A stretch of DNA of 64,000 bases from Ampullaceana balthica (lineage: Eukaryota > Mollusca > Gastropoda > Lymnaeidae), in NCBI GenBank assembly GCA_944989445.1, contig CALYLW010000559.1, forward strand, positions 636,730 through 700,729, given 5' to 3'. Below are positions 12,601 through 23,386 of this stretch, in pieces. A program made the translations under genes and the position numbers. Numbering within the stretch: the stretch's first letter is position 1; each line of letters starts with the position of its first letter. Below the pieces are notes generated by a model that did not search any database, was not told where the DNA came from, and was given only the letters and a program-made list of their open reading frames with translations.

Positions 12601-12618
12601 TTCTTTGATAGTCACAGC
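9611..12618. other. AT-rich stretch, no gene seen
   Basis: No exon with usable splice sites and no complete transposon found. Near 10872 a sequence starting CAGTGATGCCGAAACTATAG resembles one hAT end, with no partner. G-rich patches occur at about 11865-11885 and 12240-12250. Confidence 0.5.
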
Positions 12619-12800
12619 CAGAGCCGTCTTTACACCATTTTGGGCCCCCGGGCAAAGAAATAATGTTTGGGTCCCTCCCCCGCAGGAATAAAAAAAATAA
12701 ATATACATAATATATATTAATAAACATATTCCCGTGGGGCCCCTATGCTCGTGGGCCCCCGGGAAAATGCCCAACGGGCCTATGCGTTAAGACGGCCCTG
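12619..12800. mobile_element. hAT MITE, CAGRGCCGTCTTWAC ends
   Basis: Left end CAGAGCCGTCTTTAC, right end reversed CAGGGCCGTCTTAACG. A perfect 8-bp duplication GTCACAGC lies at 12611-12618 and 12801-12808. 182 bp, non-coding; GGGCCCCCGGG blocks inside each end give a strong hairpin. Confidence 0.93.
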
Positions 12801-12841
12801 GTCACAGCTGGTCTAACTCTAAGTTGTGGCTAAATGCTACA

Positions 12842-13009
12842 CAGTGGCGTAGCTAAAGGTTTGGGGGCGCTTAAGCTCCTTTGGAGGCCCCACATATATG
12901 GCGGTGGCGTATTATTTAATGTTAAAAAATTCGGACACTGATTTTGAGCCCCGCCTCAAGTGGGGGCTTTTCAAATTTGGACCCCTCCACTCTTATAGCT
13001 TCGCCACTA
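12842..13009. mobile_element. hAT MITE related to the one at 9421
   Basis: Left end CAGTGGCGTAGCTA, right end reversed TAGTGGCGAAGCTA. The flanks ATGCTACA and ATACTAAA agree at 6 of 8 positions, a decayed duplication. A second right-type end at 14152-14167 (CCTTCGCTACGCCACTG) is an alternative partner, but its flank does not match. Confidence 0.7.
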
Positions 13010-13604
13010 ATACTAAAGCAGGGGCGTCTAAACATTTTTCATGTTGGGCCATATTCCTTGAAGTACAGATACTCCGGGTACCCGGATTAAAATAATATAC
13101 AAAAATAACATAGGTTGAGAAGTTGTTATTGCAAAATTTTAATGTAAGTTGTGGAACTGAGATCTTGAGTGCCGTAAATAGGTGTGGTCAGGCTCAATGA
13201 CACTGGTTTTGACAAGTATGATATCATGCAAGATGCCAGTCACTTATGTTCTTCCACACATGGTTCCTGTTAAAATTTATAACTAAAAAATTCTGCTCAC
13301 ACAAATATGTTATTGGAATTTGTTTATTTGTTGTTTTTTTATCGATAAAACATTGTGTGGTTAATTTTTAAAACGGAACAAAACAGTCCACTATTTTATA
13401 GCTCTGTTATAAGTTCCTAGCATTATCCTGGTGGTGAGTATCACCGAAGACAAAAAAACCTTTGAATGGAATCATTGCTTCTTGTAGCAAATTCACGAAT
13501 GAATGCTCCTGGAGAATCGGTTCGACGCCCAATTCTATTTCCCACGGCAAAGGTAAGTGTGTATTACGACGTATACTTACCAGGAAAATGCATACGGCTC
13601 TTCT

Positions 13605-13915
13605 GGGTTCATATTGTGGCTCACGTACATTAGACACACGACCATGATCAGTTCTTTCTGGATATAATTCTTCACCTTCACTGTCAACATTGAGTTTCTT
13701 CATTGCTGGACACACGACCAGGGTCAGATCTTTCTGGATCTACTTCTTCACATTCACTGTCAACATTGAGTTTTTTCATTGCTGGACACACGACCAGGGT
13801 CAGGTCTTTCTGGATCTACTTCTTAACATTCACTGTCAACATTGAGTTTCTTCATTGCTGGACACACGACCAGGATCAGATCTTTCTGGGTCTACTTCTT
13901 CACATTCTTCTTGAG
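13605..13915. repeat. 76-bp tandem repeat, about 3.5 copies
   Basis: CTGTCAACATTGAGT recurs at 13681, 13757 and 13833, exactly 76 bp apart, with partial units on each side. On the minus strand each unit can be read as an acidic peptide containing D-P-E-R-S-D-P-G-R, but 76 is not a multiple of 3 and stops interrupt. It lies in a decayed minus-strand frame (about 14089-13407) that I do not recognise. Confidence 0.85.
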
Positions 13916-14151
13916 CCTCTTGTTTTTCTGTTCATTAGCATAAGTAACAGAAGAATTTATGTCCAATATTGAGTTTGGATTTTCGGCAAAATTATCGTTC
14001 ACATATTTTAGGATAATACCTTTATTTATTTCATTACTTTCGTAATTGATTTCTATTTTATTTTGATAAAAAGCTCCACATTCTTTCAAAATTGTCTTTC
14101 ATATTATAGAAGCTAATTAACATCTTGGAATTTGCCGCCCCTAAAAAGGTA

Positions 14152-14167
14152 CCTTCGCTACGCCACT
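14152..14167. mobile_element. Orphan hAT end
   Basis: CCTTCGCTACGCCACTG is the inverted-end sequence of the CAGTGGCGTAGC family. No left partner with a matching target duplication was found nearby. Confidence 0.5.
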
Positions 14168-16967
14168 GAAGATAAGACTAAAATCTCTTGTTTGATTGGT
14201 CGCTACAAGATTCACACCGCTAGGAGTGACAGTATAAATAAAACTGCGTCAATCAAAAGCAGATTCGTTAATAACTATTGAGAATCATACGCATGTACAT
14301 ATTTCTTTTTATTCTACAAGTATATTGTAATTTGGGTGTTATATAACATATTCGTCCTAATGTTGAATTCTAGTTTCATTATTTAAAACAAAAGTTAAGT
14401 TAATTTATTTTTAAAGTCCTTTTTCGCATAATCTTAACACTGGATTGGGTCTGTTCATGTAAGATGAATTAGACTAACGCCAAGTAAACATTTAAAAAAA
14501 TTTATTTTCCATTTCTTTCCTTCATTTAAAAATCTATTTAAATAAATGTGATCTAAAAACGTTGTTACCTGCTCTCTCAAGTGATTATATGTATTTTGAT
14601 ATGTAAGTATAAATTTGAACGTGTTATTGGTGATGTCTGTATTTATTTTTTATGTTGATTGTTACTGCCATGCCCCGTAAAAAATAAAGATAAAAGGCGG
14701 AAGGGTGAGGGGAGATGGGAATTAGAACTAAGATTACTGTTCCGTTTGTCATTCAGAACCGCCAAGTCTCTGTAGTTATATTTTTTCTATGACATATTGC
14801 TTTCATATGTTATTCTTAAGGCCCATAGCTTTCATACGTCATTGGTTACAACTAGATCTCTAATGCTTCAATGCTATCACAAAATATTCATGTCATAGAG
14901 AATACAATGTATACAACTATACTATTTTAGTTTTTCGCTCTGTTTTCGTTCATTGATTTAAATATTTGATTTTTTTTTGTAATTCAATGTTTTACTTGAT
15001 TGAAAAGTGTTCGAGGTTATTATTGTGGTTAGAAAATGGAAATAAAATATTTTTACTCTAAGAAATATTTTATCCCTCTTTCTCTCTCTTCGAACTCTTA
15101 TGCACACATACACGCACATTCTAACACTGTAAAAACACAATTACAAACACAATTGCTTTTTGTTACTGTCGTAATTATCACAAAATTCCCAGACATGCTT
15201 CCAAAAATAGGTTCATTTTATGGTACGATTATTTCCTTAATGATACGTTAGCTATATTGATTTTAAAAAAAATTAAACACTACAGACTAATCGCTTTGTA
15301 CTTACGATTTTCAAAATAGTTCTTATCCACAGATAAAGCCCCGTCCAATTTAGGTTTACTGTTCATGTTTTCTTGACGGAAGCGACGGACACATGCTTTT
15401 ATGTACACATTATACAAGGTCGGGGAAACTGTATCGACTTGTTCAAGTGAAAGTTAAAGCGTACACATGAGTTTAGGACGATTATAATGTTTACCTTAAG
15501 TTTCTATAATAACCAGAACACCTAAAACACAATATAATATATATTTCATGTTGTTACTAATAATTACATACTTACCATGTTCTAATATCCGTGGGTCGAT
15601 AAATCCAATGGCAAACTCTACACAGTATTTAATAAATATGTTCCAAAGGCAAATGTGTCCCCAAGCTGTTGTTAGAGATATAAAACTAAAAAGGCTATTT
15701 TATTTAATATGTCACGCTAATAAAAAAAAATTTCACGAAGCTGAAAAGGCGATTGAAAAGAGAAAGTTTGATTTCTCTTCAATATCTTTTTCAGCCTTAA
15801 ATATACAACACTTGAACACCAACTGAAATAAACATTGTGTCTAAGTGTTAAATGTTAATACATATTATTATTTTACAACATAACAACGATAGGGCTTGAA
15901 TGACAAAACATGTTATATTTATGTGGTTTTTTTCGCCCGTAAACTTAGTAAACTAAAAAAAAAGATTTAAAAAAAAATTAAGTTATGGGGAACTCTAAAA
16001 TTTGGAGAAATAAGTTCAAAGTCCAGTTTGTTGTACTGTAGAAAACTGAGTCTGTGTGCTGCTGTGTTGTTGGCGGAATATGGGACCTCGTAAAGAAAGT
16101 AGGCGTGGAAAAATGTCAAATATCAGCCAATCCGATTGGGGTTTAGGCACTGAACGACAATTTAAGGGAGCCCATCCTTTAAGTGCATTATTGAAAAGAT
16201 TAAAGGGGAAACTAATATAGACATCTTATTTTAAACAATAATATAAATTCTATTGAGTTAGTAATAGGGTTTATATCAATTTTTCTGGTGTGATTTGTTG
16301 ACCTTAATGAATGTATCATTTTCAAAAAATGTTAATGGTGTGTTAGTGTTAGCTAAGTAGAATTTTTAGACAACGGTCAATATTCCAAACACAAAATCAA
16401 ATCTTGTCTATTTTGACCACTAATTACAACTTTCACCTGGTGACCTCGAGTTAACATCTGGCTTCAGCTAATCATTGTTTAAAGAAATATTTTTATCATA
16501 AAATTAAAGATTTAAAATATTGATTAAATTTAGTAATTACCTGGTGCAAATATTTCCAAGTATTCTATCATTGAAATTTTAATGTTAACATTAACCTTAG
16601 GCTACATTTTTTAAATTTGTTTTTTTGTTGTTGTTGTTGTTTTTTTTGTTGCCGATGTTTGGATTTATTTCATATTATTTTTTAATGTATATTTTGTTTT
16701 GTTGTTATTTAGGTTGCTGTTTTAGTCTTTCTGTTTATTGTTTTTTTTAATTAGAAATTCAAAGACAAACAAAAAGTGACTAATATAATTTTCAAAAAAT
16801 ATAATTTAACAAAAAATATCAAAAAGAGTGAATCCATTGAGTAAAATGGACAGTATGTCAAACCATTCAAACAACTGAGATGAGATCATCACGGACATCT
16901 GGCACTGAGCAGGACATGGTTGAAGAGATCGTAGGAGCTACTACACGTCACACTCCTAAAATTACAT
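14168..16967. other. AT-rich stretch, no gene seen
   Basis: A 92-codon open frame at 15548-15826 has the composition of non-coding AT-rich DNA and no recognisable domain. T-rich runs with GTTGTTGTTG lie at 16620-16660. Nothing else supportable. Confidence 0.5.
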
Positions 16968-17247
16968 GTTTGTATACTTTACGACCATATTATACGTTTG
17001 TATACTTTACGACCATATTACACGTTTGTATACTTTACGACCATATTACACGTTTGTATACTTTACGACCATATTACACGTTTGTATACTTTACGACCAT
17101 ATTACACGTTTGTATACTTTACGACCATATTACACGTTTGTATACTTTACGATCATATTACACGTTTGTATACTTTACGATCATATTACACGTTTGTATA
17201 CTTTACGACCATATTACACGTTTGTATACTTTACGACCATATTACAC
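16968..17247. repeat. 28-bp minisatellite, 10 copies
   Basis: Ten units of 28 bp; TGTATACTTTACGA recurs every 28 bp from 16971 to 17223. Units 7 and 8 carry GATCATATT in place of GACCATATT. All three plus frames are open because the unit lacks stops and 28 is not divisible by 3, so the three overlapping Tyr/Leu-rich reading frames are not evidence of a gene. It lies about 220 bp upstream of exon 1 of gene copy A. Confidence 0.97.
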
Positions 17248-17466
17248 ACTAATTTGAGGATAGTTCTTTAAAATGTGGGTTTTTAATGCATATTGATTTA
17301 TTAATTTTTCTAAAAATGAAATGATATATTTTTTTATATTACTTAATTTGACCTTTAAATAGAGTTATTTTTTAAATATCTCTCCTGTTAATTATTCTAA
17401 ATCTATATTTGGTTGTTAATTATCAGCCTCACAAAGAACATTAAATATGTTTTATTTGTCTTAAAG

Positions 17467-18165
17467 GCGGCCATGAACTGCATCAACCCGAAATAAATTA
17501 TTGCATACATGGAAACTCAGATGAGTTGTGTCGACATAATGAACACATGGCTACACCAATGAACATATTAAACATATTAATGCAACTGACAGTTAACATT
17601 TGCGTTTCATACGAAAAACGAAATGTTTCAGGATCCACACCAGTCTTCAAACAAGGGACTGGTACTTTGTTATTAAGACATTACAAAAAAAGACTGTCAG
17701 AAAGTGAATATACCCCGAACCTTCACAGTCTAGTATCCTCACATGACATATCTGTAAACTCGAAGATCTCCGTCCAAACAACCAGAGACCTAATTAGTGA
17801 CGATGACGATGCCTTTAACTCAACAGTTTATGTTTACAACCCTGGGAATGTTGACGACGTGCAGCCACTTCGTGGACATCATGTTTATTACAGTGCCGTA
17901 CCTGGAGACAGAACTGTGACACTGATATGTAAAGCGAAAATTAAGTTCAAGTGTCTTGTCGAACGTCTGACGTCAGACTTCTTTTCTTATATGCAAGAAA
18001 TGAGAGAAGATGATAAAAGAAGATTAGTGAACAAAGCCATTATAGTGAGCTACCCTCATGGTATAGGCCCGAAAGTTTCAGTTGGAGATTTCACCGTAGT
18101 GAAATATCGAGGATGTAGAATTAATGATGAAGAAATAAGATTTAAACGACTCAATGGAAGTGAAG
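17467..18165 (+). CDS. Unrecognised gene family, copy A, exon 1 of the visible part
   Basis: Long open exon (232 full codons). It probably starts after the acceptor TTGTCTTAAAG at 17466 (an alternative in-phase acceptor TTTCAG ends at 17631) and stops at the donor GAAG|GTATAT. It enters and leaves in phase 1; the frame stays open past the donor to 18233, but that tail is intron. The peptide has a Cys/His-rich start, an acidic LISDDDDAFN stretch, then VYVYNPGN, and a basic end (EIRFKRLNGSEG). I see no signal peptide or membrane segment and do not know the family. A decayed homologue of the VYVYNPGN part lies at 54655, which supports a real, duplicated exon. Earlier exons are not identified. 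Confidence 0.6.
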
Positions 18166-18531
18166 GTATATACAAAAGACACATGATGTCATTAACTAAT
18201 CTCTTTACTTACTTCTATTTGTACGTACATTGAAACTGATGCTGTTTTAGAAACTCAGTCTTCAGTTCGTTACCTTACAATGCAATGTTGATTTATTAAG
18301 AAATTAACAATGAAAGTAAAGGTAGACAATTCTTGGAGAGGGCCATAAAATTAAAGTTATGCCAGTGTCTGCCCTTGACCTTAGTTTTTTAAGACTGGTA
18401 AGCCATCGCCAAGGTGTTATTTAATTCTGTGAATAAGAATAATTATCTGTCTACTAAAAAGATGACATTCTGAAAATCATATTAGACCCCCCCATTTATA
18501 TATGTTTTTGTTAATAAATATATATATATAT

Positions 18532-19147
18532 TAGGGCTGTTATCGATTAATTTAAATTTAATCGTTAACTTTTGAAAAATTATCGATTAATTAATCGATA
18601 ATTTCGATTAAACCCAAAAATAGAAATTTATGACGTCATTAAACTGAACATTTCTCAGGGACATTGAAAATTAAGAATATTTTAAACTAAATTTTATGAC
18701 AATATGTTGATACTTGATCGGATGTTTGTGCTGAAGGTGGTACGTCAGCGATGCATTTGATCCTTTAAAAGAGAATTGTTTATGGCAGTGAACACAGTAA
18801 ACGTTTTCACCATCTTCGACTTTGCCATCCGCAGTTAGCTTAAAAACAAAATTTTTGCTCAACTTTCTAGTTATATGTTTAAATTTAACTGCGCTGATGC
18901 TGTCAGCCATTTTTTAGTTAACGTCAGTTTACATAGTGTAATAAAATAAATTATAATATTACGTGGGAGAAGTTTGTACGTAAAAAATATATATAAATTA
19001 TTATTAATTATTTATTAATAAAAAAATTCAAAATATTAAAAATATTTTCTTTATGTTTAATCGAACTTTTATCGATAAAAATAATTTTAATCGATAAAAA
19101 TATTTAACGATTATTTGCGAAATTAATCGATAATTTCCGCAACCGTA
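18532..19147. mobile_element. hAT element, TAGGGCTGTT...ATCGATTAA family, with BED finger remnant
   Basis: The left end starts TAGGGCTGTTATCGATTAA; the right end reversed is TACGGTTGCGG then AAATTATCGATTAA. Several ATCGATTAA/TTAATCGAT motifs lie inside each end, typical hAT subterminal repeats. The flanks ATATATAT on both sides could be the 8-bp duplication but sit in an AT microsatellite. Related copies: 31562 and 49371. Confidence 0.75.
18671..18910 (-). pseudogene. BED-type zinc finger, N-terminus of a hAT transposase
   Basis: Minus-strand frame of 79 codons starting MADSISAVKF. It holds a BED-like pattern: K-x-FV-F near residue 20, then CVHCHKQF with two Cys (C-x2-C) and, about 18 residues on, HLQHKH. 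BED fingers sit at the N-terminus of many hAT transposases and bind the element's ends. The catalytic core that should follow is missing, so this is an internally deleted copy. Confidence 0.7.
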
Positions 19148-19195
<48 letters not shown>

Positions 19196-20009
19196 ATTTT
19201 AAGTTGAAAAAATCACATATCAGATATGCATCAAGATATATAGGGAGATTTAGGCTTTGTAAATCAGTCAAATTTAAATATGGTACATTTTTTTAAAATA
19301 AAAAAGACGATCGTAAAAAAGATGGTGCGGAGGGCGAGTTAAAGTATAACTTTAGAAGAAAGTCACTTTATTAATTTATCTAGTCTAAGGGAGATAACTC
19401 ATTATAAACATAACAACTTTTTGAACAACCTTGGTTATCTATTAATTACCATTTTATCCTGTAGTGCACTATATTTTACTTTGGAATACAAACTATAAGG
19501 AGAATGTTAAAGTAAAATATTATTAAAATATTCAATTATTTCTCTCTTTTCGTAAAAAGTGGTTTGGGTCATGAAACAATTTTGCGGCAAAGTAACAAGT
19601 TGGGGCAACGTAAGCAGTAACTTTGGCAATTTTTTGTGTATTTTTAATTTTTTTAAAAATAGTTTTGCATTGACATTTAGTTATTGTCTGTTGTTTGCCT
19701 TTATTTTCTAGTGGTCAGGGATTGATAGGTTATTTATAGTATAATAATTTTCTAATAGTTTTTCTAATGCCCATTCTTTGACGGGTTATATTTACTGGTC
19801 ACTGTTTAGTAATTTACCTATAATGTACATCTTTTGATTGGCTATTTCTTGTTAAACCATTTTTATGTTTCATTTGGTTTTAATGCGATATCCTTAGGTT
19901 TGAAAATTTATTTAATTCGCATCGAGTTATATTGCTCGGTTATATAAAACTAGCCGATGAGATGTTTGCTAAGTAATATATTCTGAAAATTAGGTCACGA
20001 ATTATCTTA

Positions 20010-20062
20010 ACTGTTACAGATGCTCCATCTATTCAGAACATTATTGCGTCCTACGCCTATAC
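20010..20062 (-). mobile_element. Decayed SINE fragment
   Basis: The sequence from ATTATCTTAACTG to TTGCGTCCTACGC matches the reversed 3' part of the SINE at 38619 (ACAGACGCTCC, then GCGTCCACAGA), with roughly one in four bases changed. It lies in the intron before exon 2 of copy A. Confidence 0.5.
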
Positions 20063-20160
20063 ATGGTTTATGCCTAGTCTTGAATTTTAATAGAGTTTTA
20101 AATGCTGATAAAGTTTTGGTTTTCCTGGTTTTCCCAGGCAATCCTCTCAACGTCGGAATA
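20063..20160 (+). repeat. Dispersed repeat R1, copy a
   Basis: Contains CTAGTCTTGAATTTTAATAG, AGTTTTAAATGCTGATAAAG and TTGGTTTTCC, found in similar order at about 35320, 61395 and, more decayed, 25610. Unclassified; this copy lies in an intron of gene copy A. Confidence 0.55.
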
Positions 20161-20282
20161 TATTGAATCGCTTTATTTTTTGTTTTTAGTATTGAGCGTC
20201 TTGTTTTTATGTACTGAAAGTATTATGTATAATTCATTAAAAATTCTCAACTGTAATTTTATAAATATATTTCAATTAACAG

Positions 20283-20459
20283 CTCCGCAAGGGCAGGGGG
20301 AATTATGGAGAGGAATTACCCACAACTTACCGACGTGTTGGGGATCAAATGGAGCTCCAATAATAACATTTCCATTGGATGGTGACCTATTTGTACATGA
20401 ATTGTGGATACATGACGGAGTAAGATTCGAGAGTGGTCTAAAGTGCTCACTTTTAAAAC
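20283..20459 (+). CDS. Unrecognised gene family, copy A, exon 2
   Basis: Acceptor TTTCAATTAACAG at 20282, donor AAAC|GTACGT after 20459; 177 bp, phase 1 in and out (58 full codons). It joins exon 1 without breaking the frame (G|CT gives Ala). The peptide starts APQGQGELWRG, contains THNLPTCWGS and ELWIHDG, and ends GLKCSLLK. Two Cys and three Trp suggest a folded domain, but I do not recognise it. No second copy of this exon was found in the window. Confidence 0.6.
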
Positions 20460-20866
20460 GTACGTTTTCAATAGTGTAAATTAAAATCAGAATTTTTATG
20501 TCACATAATTTTCGTTAAAACAATTTTGTTAGTTAAGAAATATTTTTTTTTATAAACTATAAATAAAGTTAATTTATTAATTTATGTTAGTCTCTAAGAA
20601 AAAAAGTTGAAAAGTCAAGTGATAATACTTCAAAAATATACATGATTTTTAAAGTCATGACTTCATTACATTAGGTATGATATGCAGTTGAATTGTTGAA
20701 TACTTACTAGCATTTCTACACAAGTGATTCATTTTGTGGAAAATCTTGCTTAAAATAACTTATTTAAAGAAATAATAATGGAAAATTATTACTCTATTTG
20801 AAACTGTATGTTAGTTTTCTTAAAAATAAATCAAAATTTGAAACAGTTACTGAATATTTGTAATAG

Positions 20867-21124
20867 TATGTCCACAAGACTCCTCACAAAGACCAATCAC
20901 GACTAGCAGAAATCCGGAAGCCAGAGTAGAGAACACGTGGAAGGATCCTCAAAATGAATCCAGTGGTCTCCATGTACTCACTGGTGATAATCGGGGCCCC
21001 CCACAAGCCTACTTTCATCACTGTAGTATATCAAGACCATCACTTCCCGAAGAATTGTCACCTTCTACATTCCAGATAGATTCTGTGTTGTCTTCCACAA
21101 TGAATACAGACAGAACACCTGCAG
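20867..21124 (+). CDS. Unrecognised gene family, copy A, exon 3
   Basis: Acceptor TTTGTAATAG at 20866, donor GCAG|GTATCA after 21124; 258 bp, phase 1 in and out. The joined frame is open for 85 codons: a Ser/Pro/Asn-rich, probably disordered peptide with SSQRPITTSRNPE near the start and VLSSTMNTDRTPA at the end. The frame stops at once if the donor is ignored, which argues for splicing. A frameshifted homologue sits at 45660-45779 (copy B) with a matching ACCAATCACG start and donor region. Confidence 0.6.
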
Positions 21125-21511
21125 GTATCAAATAGTATATTAATCTTATTGTTTGAAACAAATTTAATATTAGTATTAAAATAACATGATCAAATGTATT
21201 CATTTATAAATACAAACAAAAAATATTCCTTTATTTCAAGGTATTACCATGAAGTTTTCTATTTTAGGAAATGTTTCATCACATTTTGTTCATAAATTAT
21301 GTTGCCTTAATAGTATATAATATTTTGTTCATATCTAAATAATGCATCTTTTAATGTTAAACTGTTGTTTTTAGAAAAAAAATTCAATTACGACATGAAA
21401 TGCTTTAATTTTTAGCTCTCATAAACTTTAATATATTTAAACTACAAAAAACAACAATATTGTGTTTGCTATAAAATACACCCCCCCCCCGCAATATTTG
21501 AAACACAAAAG

Positions 21512-21606
21512 AAGCCACTGAACGTGACCAGGCAACTGGGGAGGTTCGTGTACAGCAAAGTCTCATGAGACCAAGTCAAAAAGGGGAGAAGTCAGGCAAG
21601 ATGTAA
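21512..21606 (+). CDS. Unrecognised gene family, copy A, exon 4 (3' border unclear)
   Basis: Acceptor AAACACAAAAG at 21511, in phase with exon 3 (G|AA gives Glu). The peptide contains TERDQATGEVRVQQ, aligning with GRQDQATRGTATQQ of exon 4 in copy B. The frame meets TAA at 21604-21606. The copy-B exon leaves in phase 1 at ATG|GTGAAT; here the only nearby GT (AAGAT|GTAACA) would give phase 2. The exon may end the protein, be damaged, or splice elsewhere. Confidence 0.45.
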
Positions 21607-22030
21607 CAGCAGCTCAAAGAAATTTTCACTTAAATCGTAAGCATTTCATTTGTTTTTAATAGTTCACATTTCTTCAGAGCTATAAAACCTGTTTTGGTGA
21701 CATTCCAATTTATGCTTTAATAAATAAGTTCAAGTGTTACTAGATGTATTCTTTGTGTCAAAAGGATCTACGTATTGCTTGGATGCTGCAATAAAAATGA
21801 ACCAGCAAGCGCTATAAAAACACATCAATGTTTCAAAATAAAATAATTACAAAATATATAAATAGACATTGTAAATAAGTGATATATTCGTTAACAACAT
21901 GACTTTACGCATAAGTGAGAATTTTTGTTTGATTTATCAAATCACACAACACCTCCAGCTATACACAGGGAACACCACCAGCTTCAATAAACTAATCCCC
22001 GTGAATGACATCATCGCGAAGAGGAACACC

Positions 22031-22092
22031 TCAGCCTGGTTGTACCACAGAATGACCAACGACCACGTTACATTCAGAAAGCAACACAGAGA
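22031..22092 (+). pseudogene. Copy A, exon 5, left part before the LINE insertion (tentative)
   Basis: The stretch CCACGTTACATTCAGAAAGCAACACAGAGAGATT reads I-Q-K-A-T-Q-R-D, similar to I-G-Q-A-T-Q-Q-G in exon 5 of copy B (46591-46746). It ends exactly where the LINE's ATT-repeat tail begins. The left border is not certain, as no acceptor clearly in phase is seen. Confidence 0.35.
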
Positions 22093-22815
22093 GATTAATA
22101 ATAATAATAATAATAAATTGATAATTTTTTATAGCGCTGTTTCCCAGCAAGTAGCCAGGCTCACCGCACTTTACATTGAGATAATAACATACATATAATA
22201 ATTATATAAACATTCTTATCATAATAACCACATAATGGACAGTGCATTACACATAAGCTACGTTAATCAATTAAAAGAAATATTGTTTCTTTAATTTTGA
22301 AAATAAATTGTGAAAATATGCGTCTTAAGTCATGCAGTCTTGAAGGACTTTGTAGATGAAATGTGTAATGATAGAGAATTCCTTTGTTTGGCTGCACAAA
22401 AAGAGAATGACCTTTCGCCAAATGTTTTAGTTCGTGTCTTAGGACTTGGTGAGTAGACCGACAGAAGCTCAGTAAGATAGGAATGGAAATGAGTCAGAAA
22501 AGAAGTTGTGACAGAGAATGGCCAGTTTGTAATCAATTCGAGCTTGTATAGGTAGCAAATGAAGTGAGTAAAGTAGCGGAGCAACATGGTCATGTTTTTT
22601 TGCCTTTAGAACTAATCTGGCCGCTGAATTTTGAACTTTCTGTAGTTTTTCAATGCATTGTTTTGGCGCACCTGACAGAAGATAATTGCAGTAATTCATA
22701 CGAGCTATTACAAGAGCACAGACTAGAGTTTTGTTGCACTAACTGTTAAGTAATGACGGATTGAGCTGATCTGACGAATGGCAGTATAGGCAGAGCGACA
22801 GGTGTGATTGATTAC
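22093..22815 (-). mobile_element. 5'-truncated CR1/L2-like LINE inserted in copy A exon 5
   Basis: Minus-strand copy of the LINE at 47276-49087. It has the same (ATT)n tail (22096-22117, here the left end), the 3' UTR with GTGCATTACACATAAGCTACG, and the C-terminal coding region (22330-22810). That region carries the CR1/L2-type segment SGAPKQCIEKLQKVQNSAAR and ARIDYKLAILCHNFFSD in two frames. Homology ends near 22815, corresponding to about 48319 of the longer copy. 5' truncation is normal for target-primed insertion. Both flanks belong to one exon of the gene family, so the insertion split an exon. Confidence 0.85.
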
Positions 22816-22906
22816 AGGTTAAGACACGCGATAGTGACGTCATCAGATAACCCACAGTTTCGATTCTATCTTCAACATCGTCAAACTGTTGAAACAGTTT
22901 CATTGC
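22816..22906 (+). pseudogene. Copy A, exon 5, right part after the LINE insertion
   Basis: Reads RHAIVTSSDNPQFRFYLQHR and continues QTVETVSL up to the donor TTGC|GTAGGT, phase 1 out. Exon 5 of copy B reads RHEIVTSKSDDQYRFYLQHR then QTLETVVL to TTGC|GTACGT. Some of the DNA differences are silent (TTC/TTT, CAA/CAG), which hints at past selection on the protein. The left side of the exon is cut by the LINE. Confidence 0.65.
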
Positions 22907-23315
22907 GTAGGTTAAATTAGTGGAGAGTAATCTATAAAATCAGAATTCTTGTGTTTTTAAATCGTATTCTTAAAAAAAATATATTCAACATATGCTTATA
23001 TTTATTTTGCTTACATGTAAAAGTAGATTTTTAATTATTTTTTTTTAGTTTCTTTTTTTAATAAAGTAAAAAAACAAGGCCCTATCCAATTTTTAAATTA
23101 ATTTTTAGAATCCAAAAATTAAATCCTGAGCGATTAATAAACTAAAGTTTTTTAAACTTTAATTTTAGCAAACCATTAATTCAACTAAACTATTTGATAA
23201 TCTTGCATAACGATATGGAAGAAGTTTTTCCAATATTTTTCAACATCCTTTAATACACTGGTGTATTTATAATCTGCAAATATGTACCGTTAAGAATTAA
23301 CATATTTTTTTTCAG

Positions 23316-23386
23316 ATCTAACTGTTTACAGAGAAGAACTCTCTGTTATGACAGTGATTGTGGTGGAAAGACCTTCAACGCATTAA
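23316..23386 (+). CDS. Unrecognised gene family, copy A, last exon
   Basis: Acceptor TTTTTTTTCAG at 23315, phase 1 in (C|AT gives His), then LTVYREELSVMTVIVVERP and a stop after S-T-H (TAA at 23384-23386). It aligns with the last exon of copy B (47033-47133), whose protein is about ten residues longer. Probably non-functional here because exon 5 is interrupted. Confidence 0.55.

Noticed and set aside
12842..14167. A single 1.3-kb hAT element using the end at 14152-14167
   Set aside because: The flanks ATGCTACA and AAGATAAG do not match, whereas the nearer right end at 13009 gives a 6-of-8 match.
16880..17271. Three long overlapping frames as a repetitive protein gene
   Set aside because: All three plus frames are open only because the 28-bp unit lacks stops; no promoter or splice evidence.
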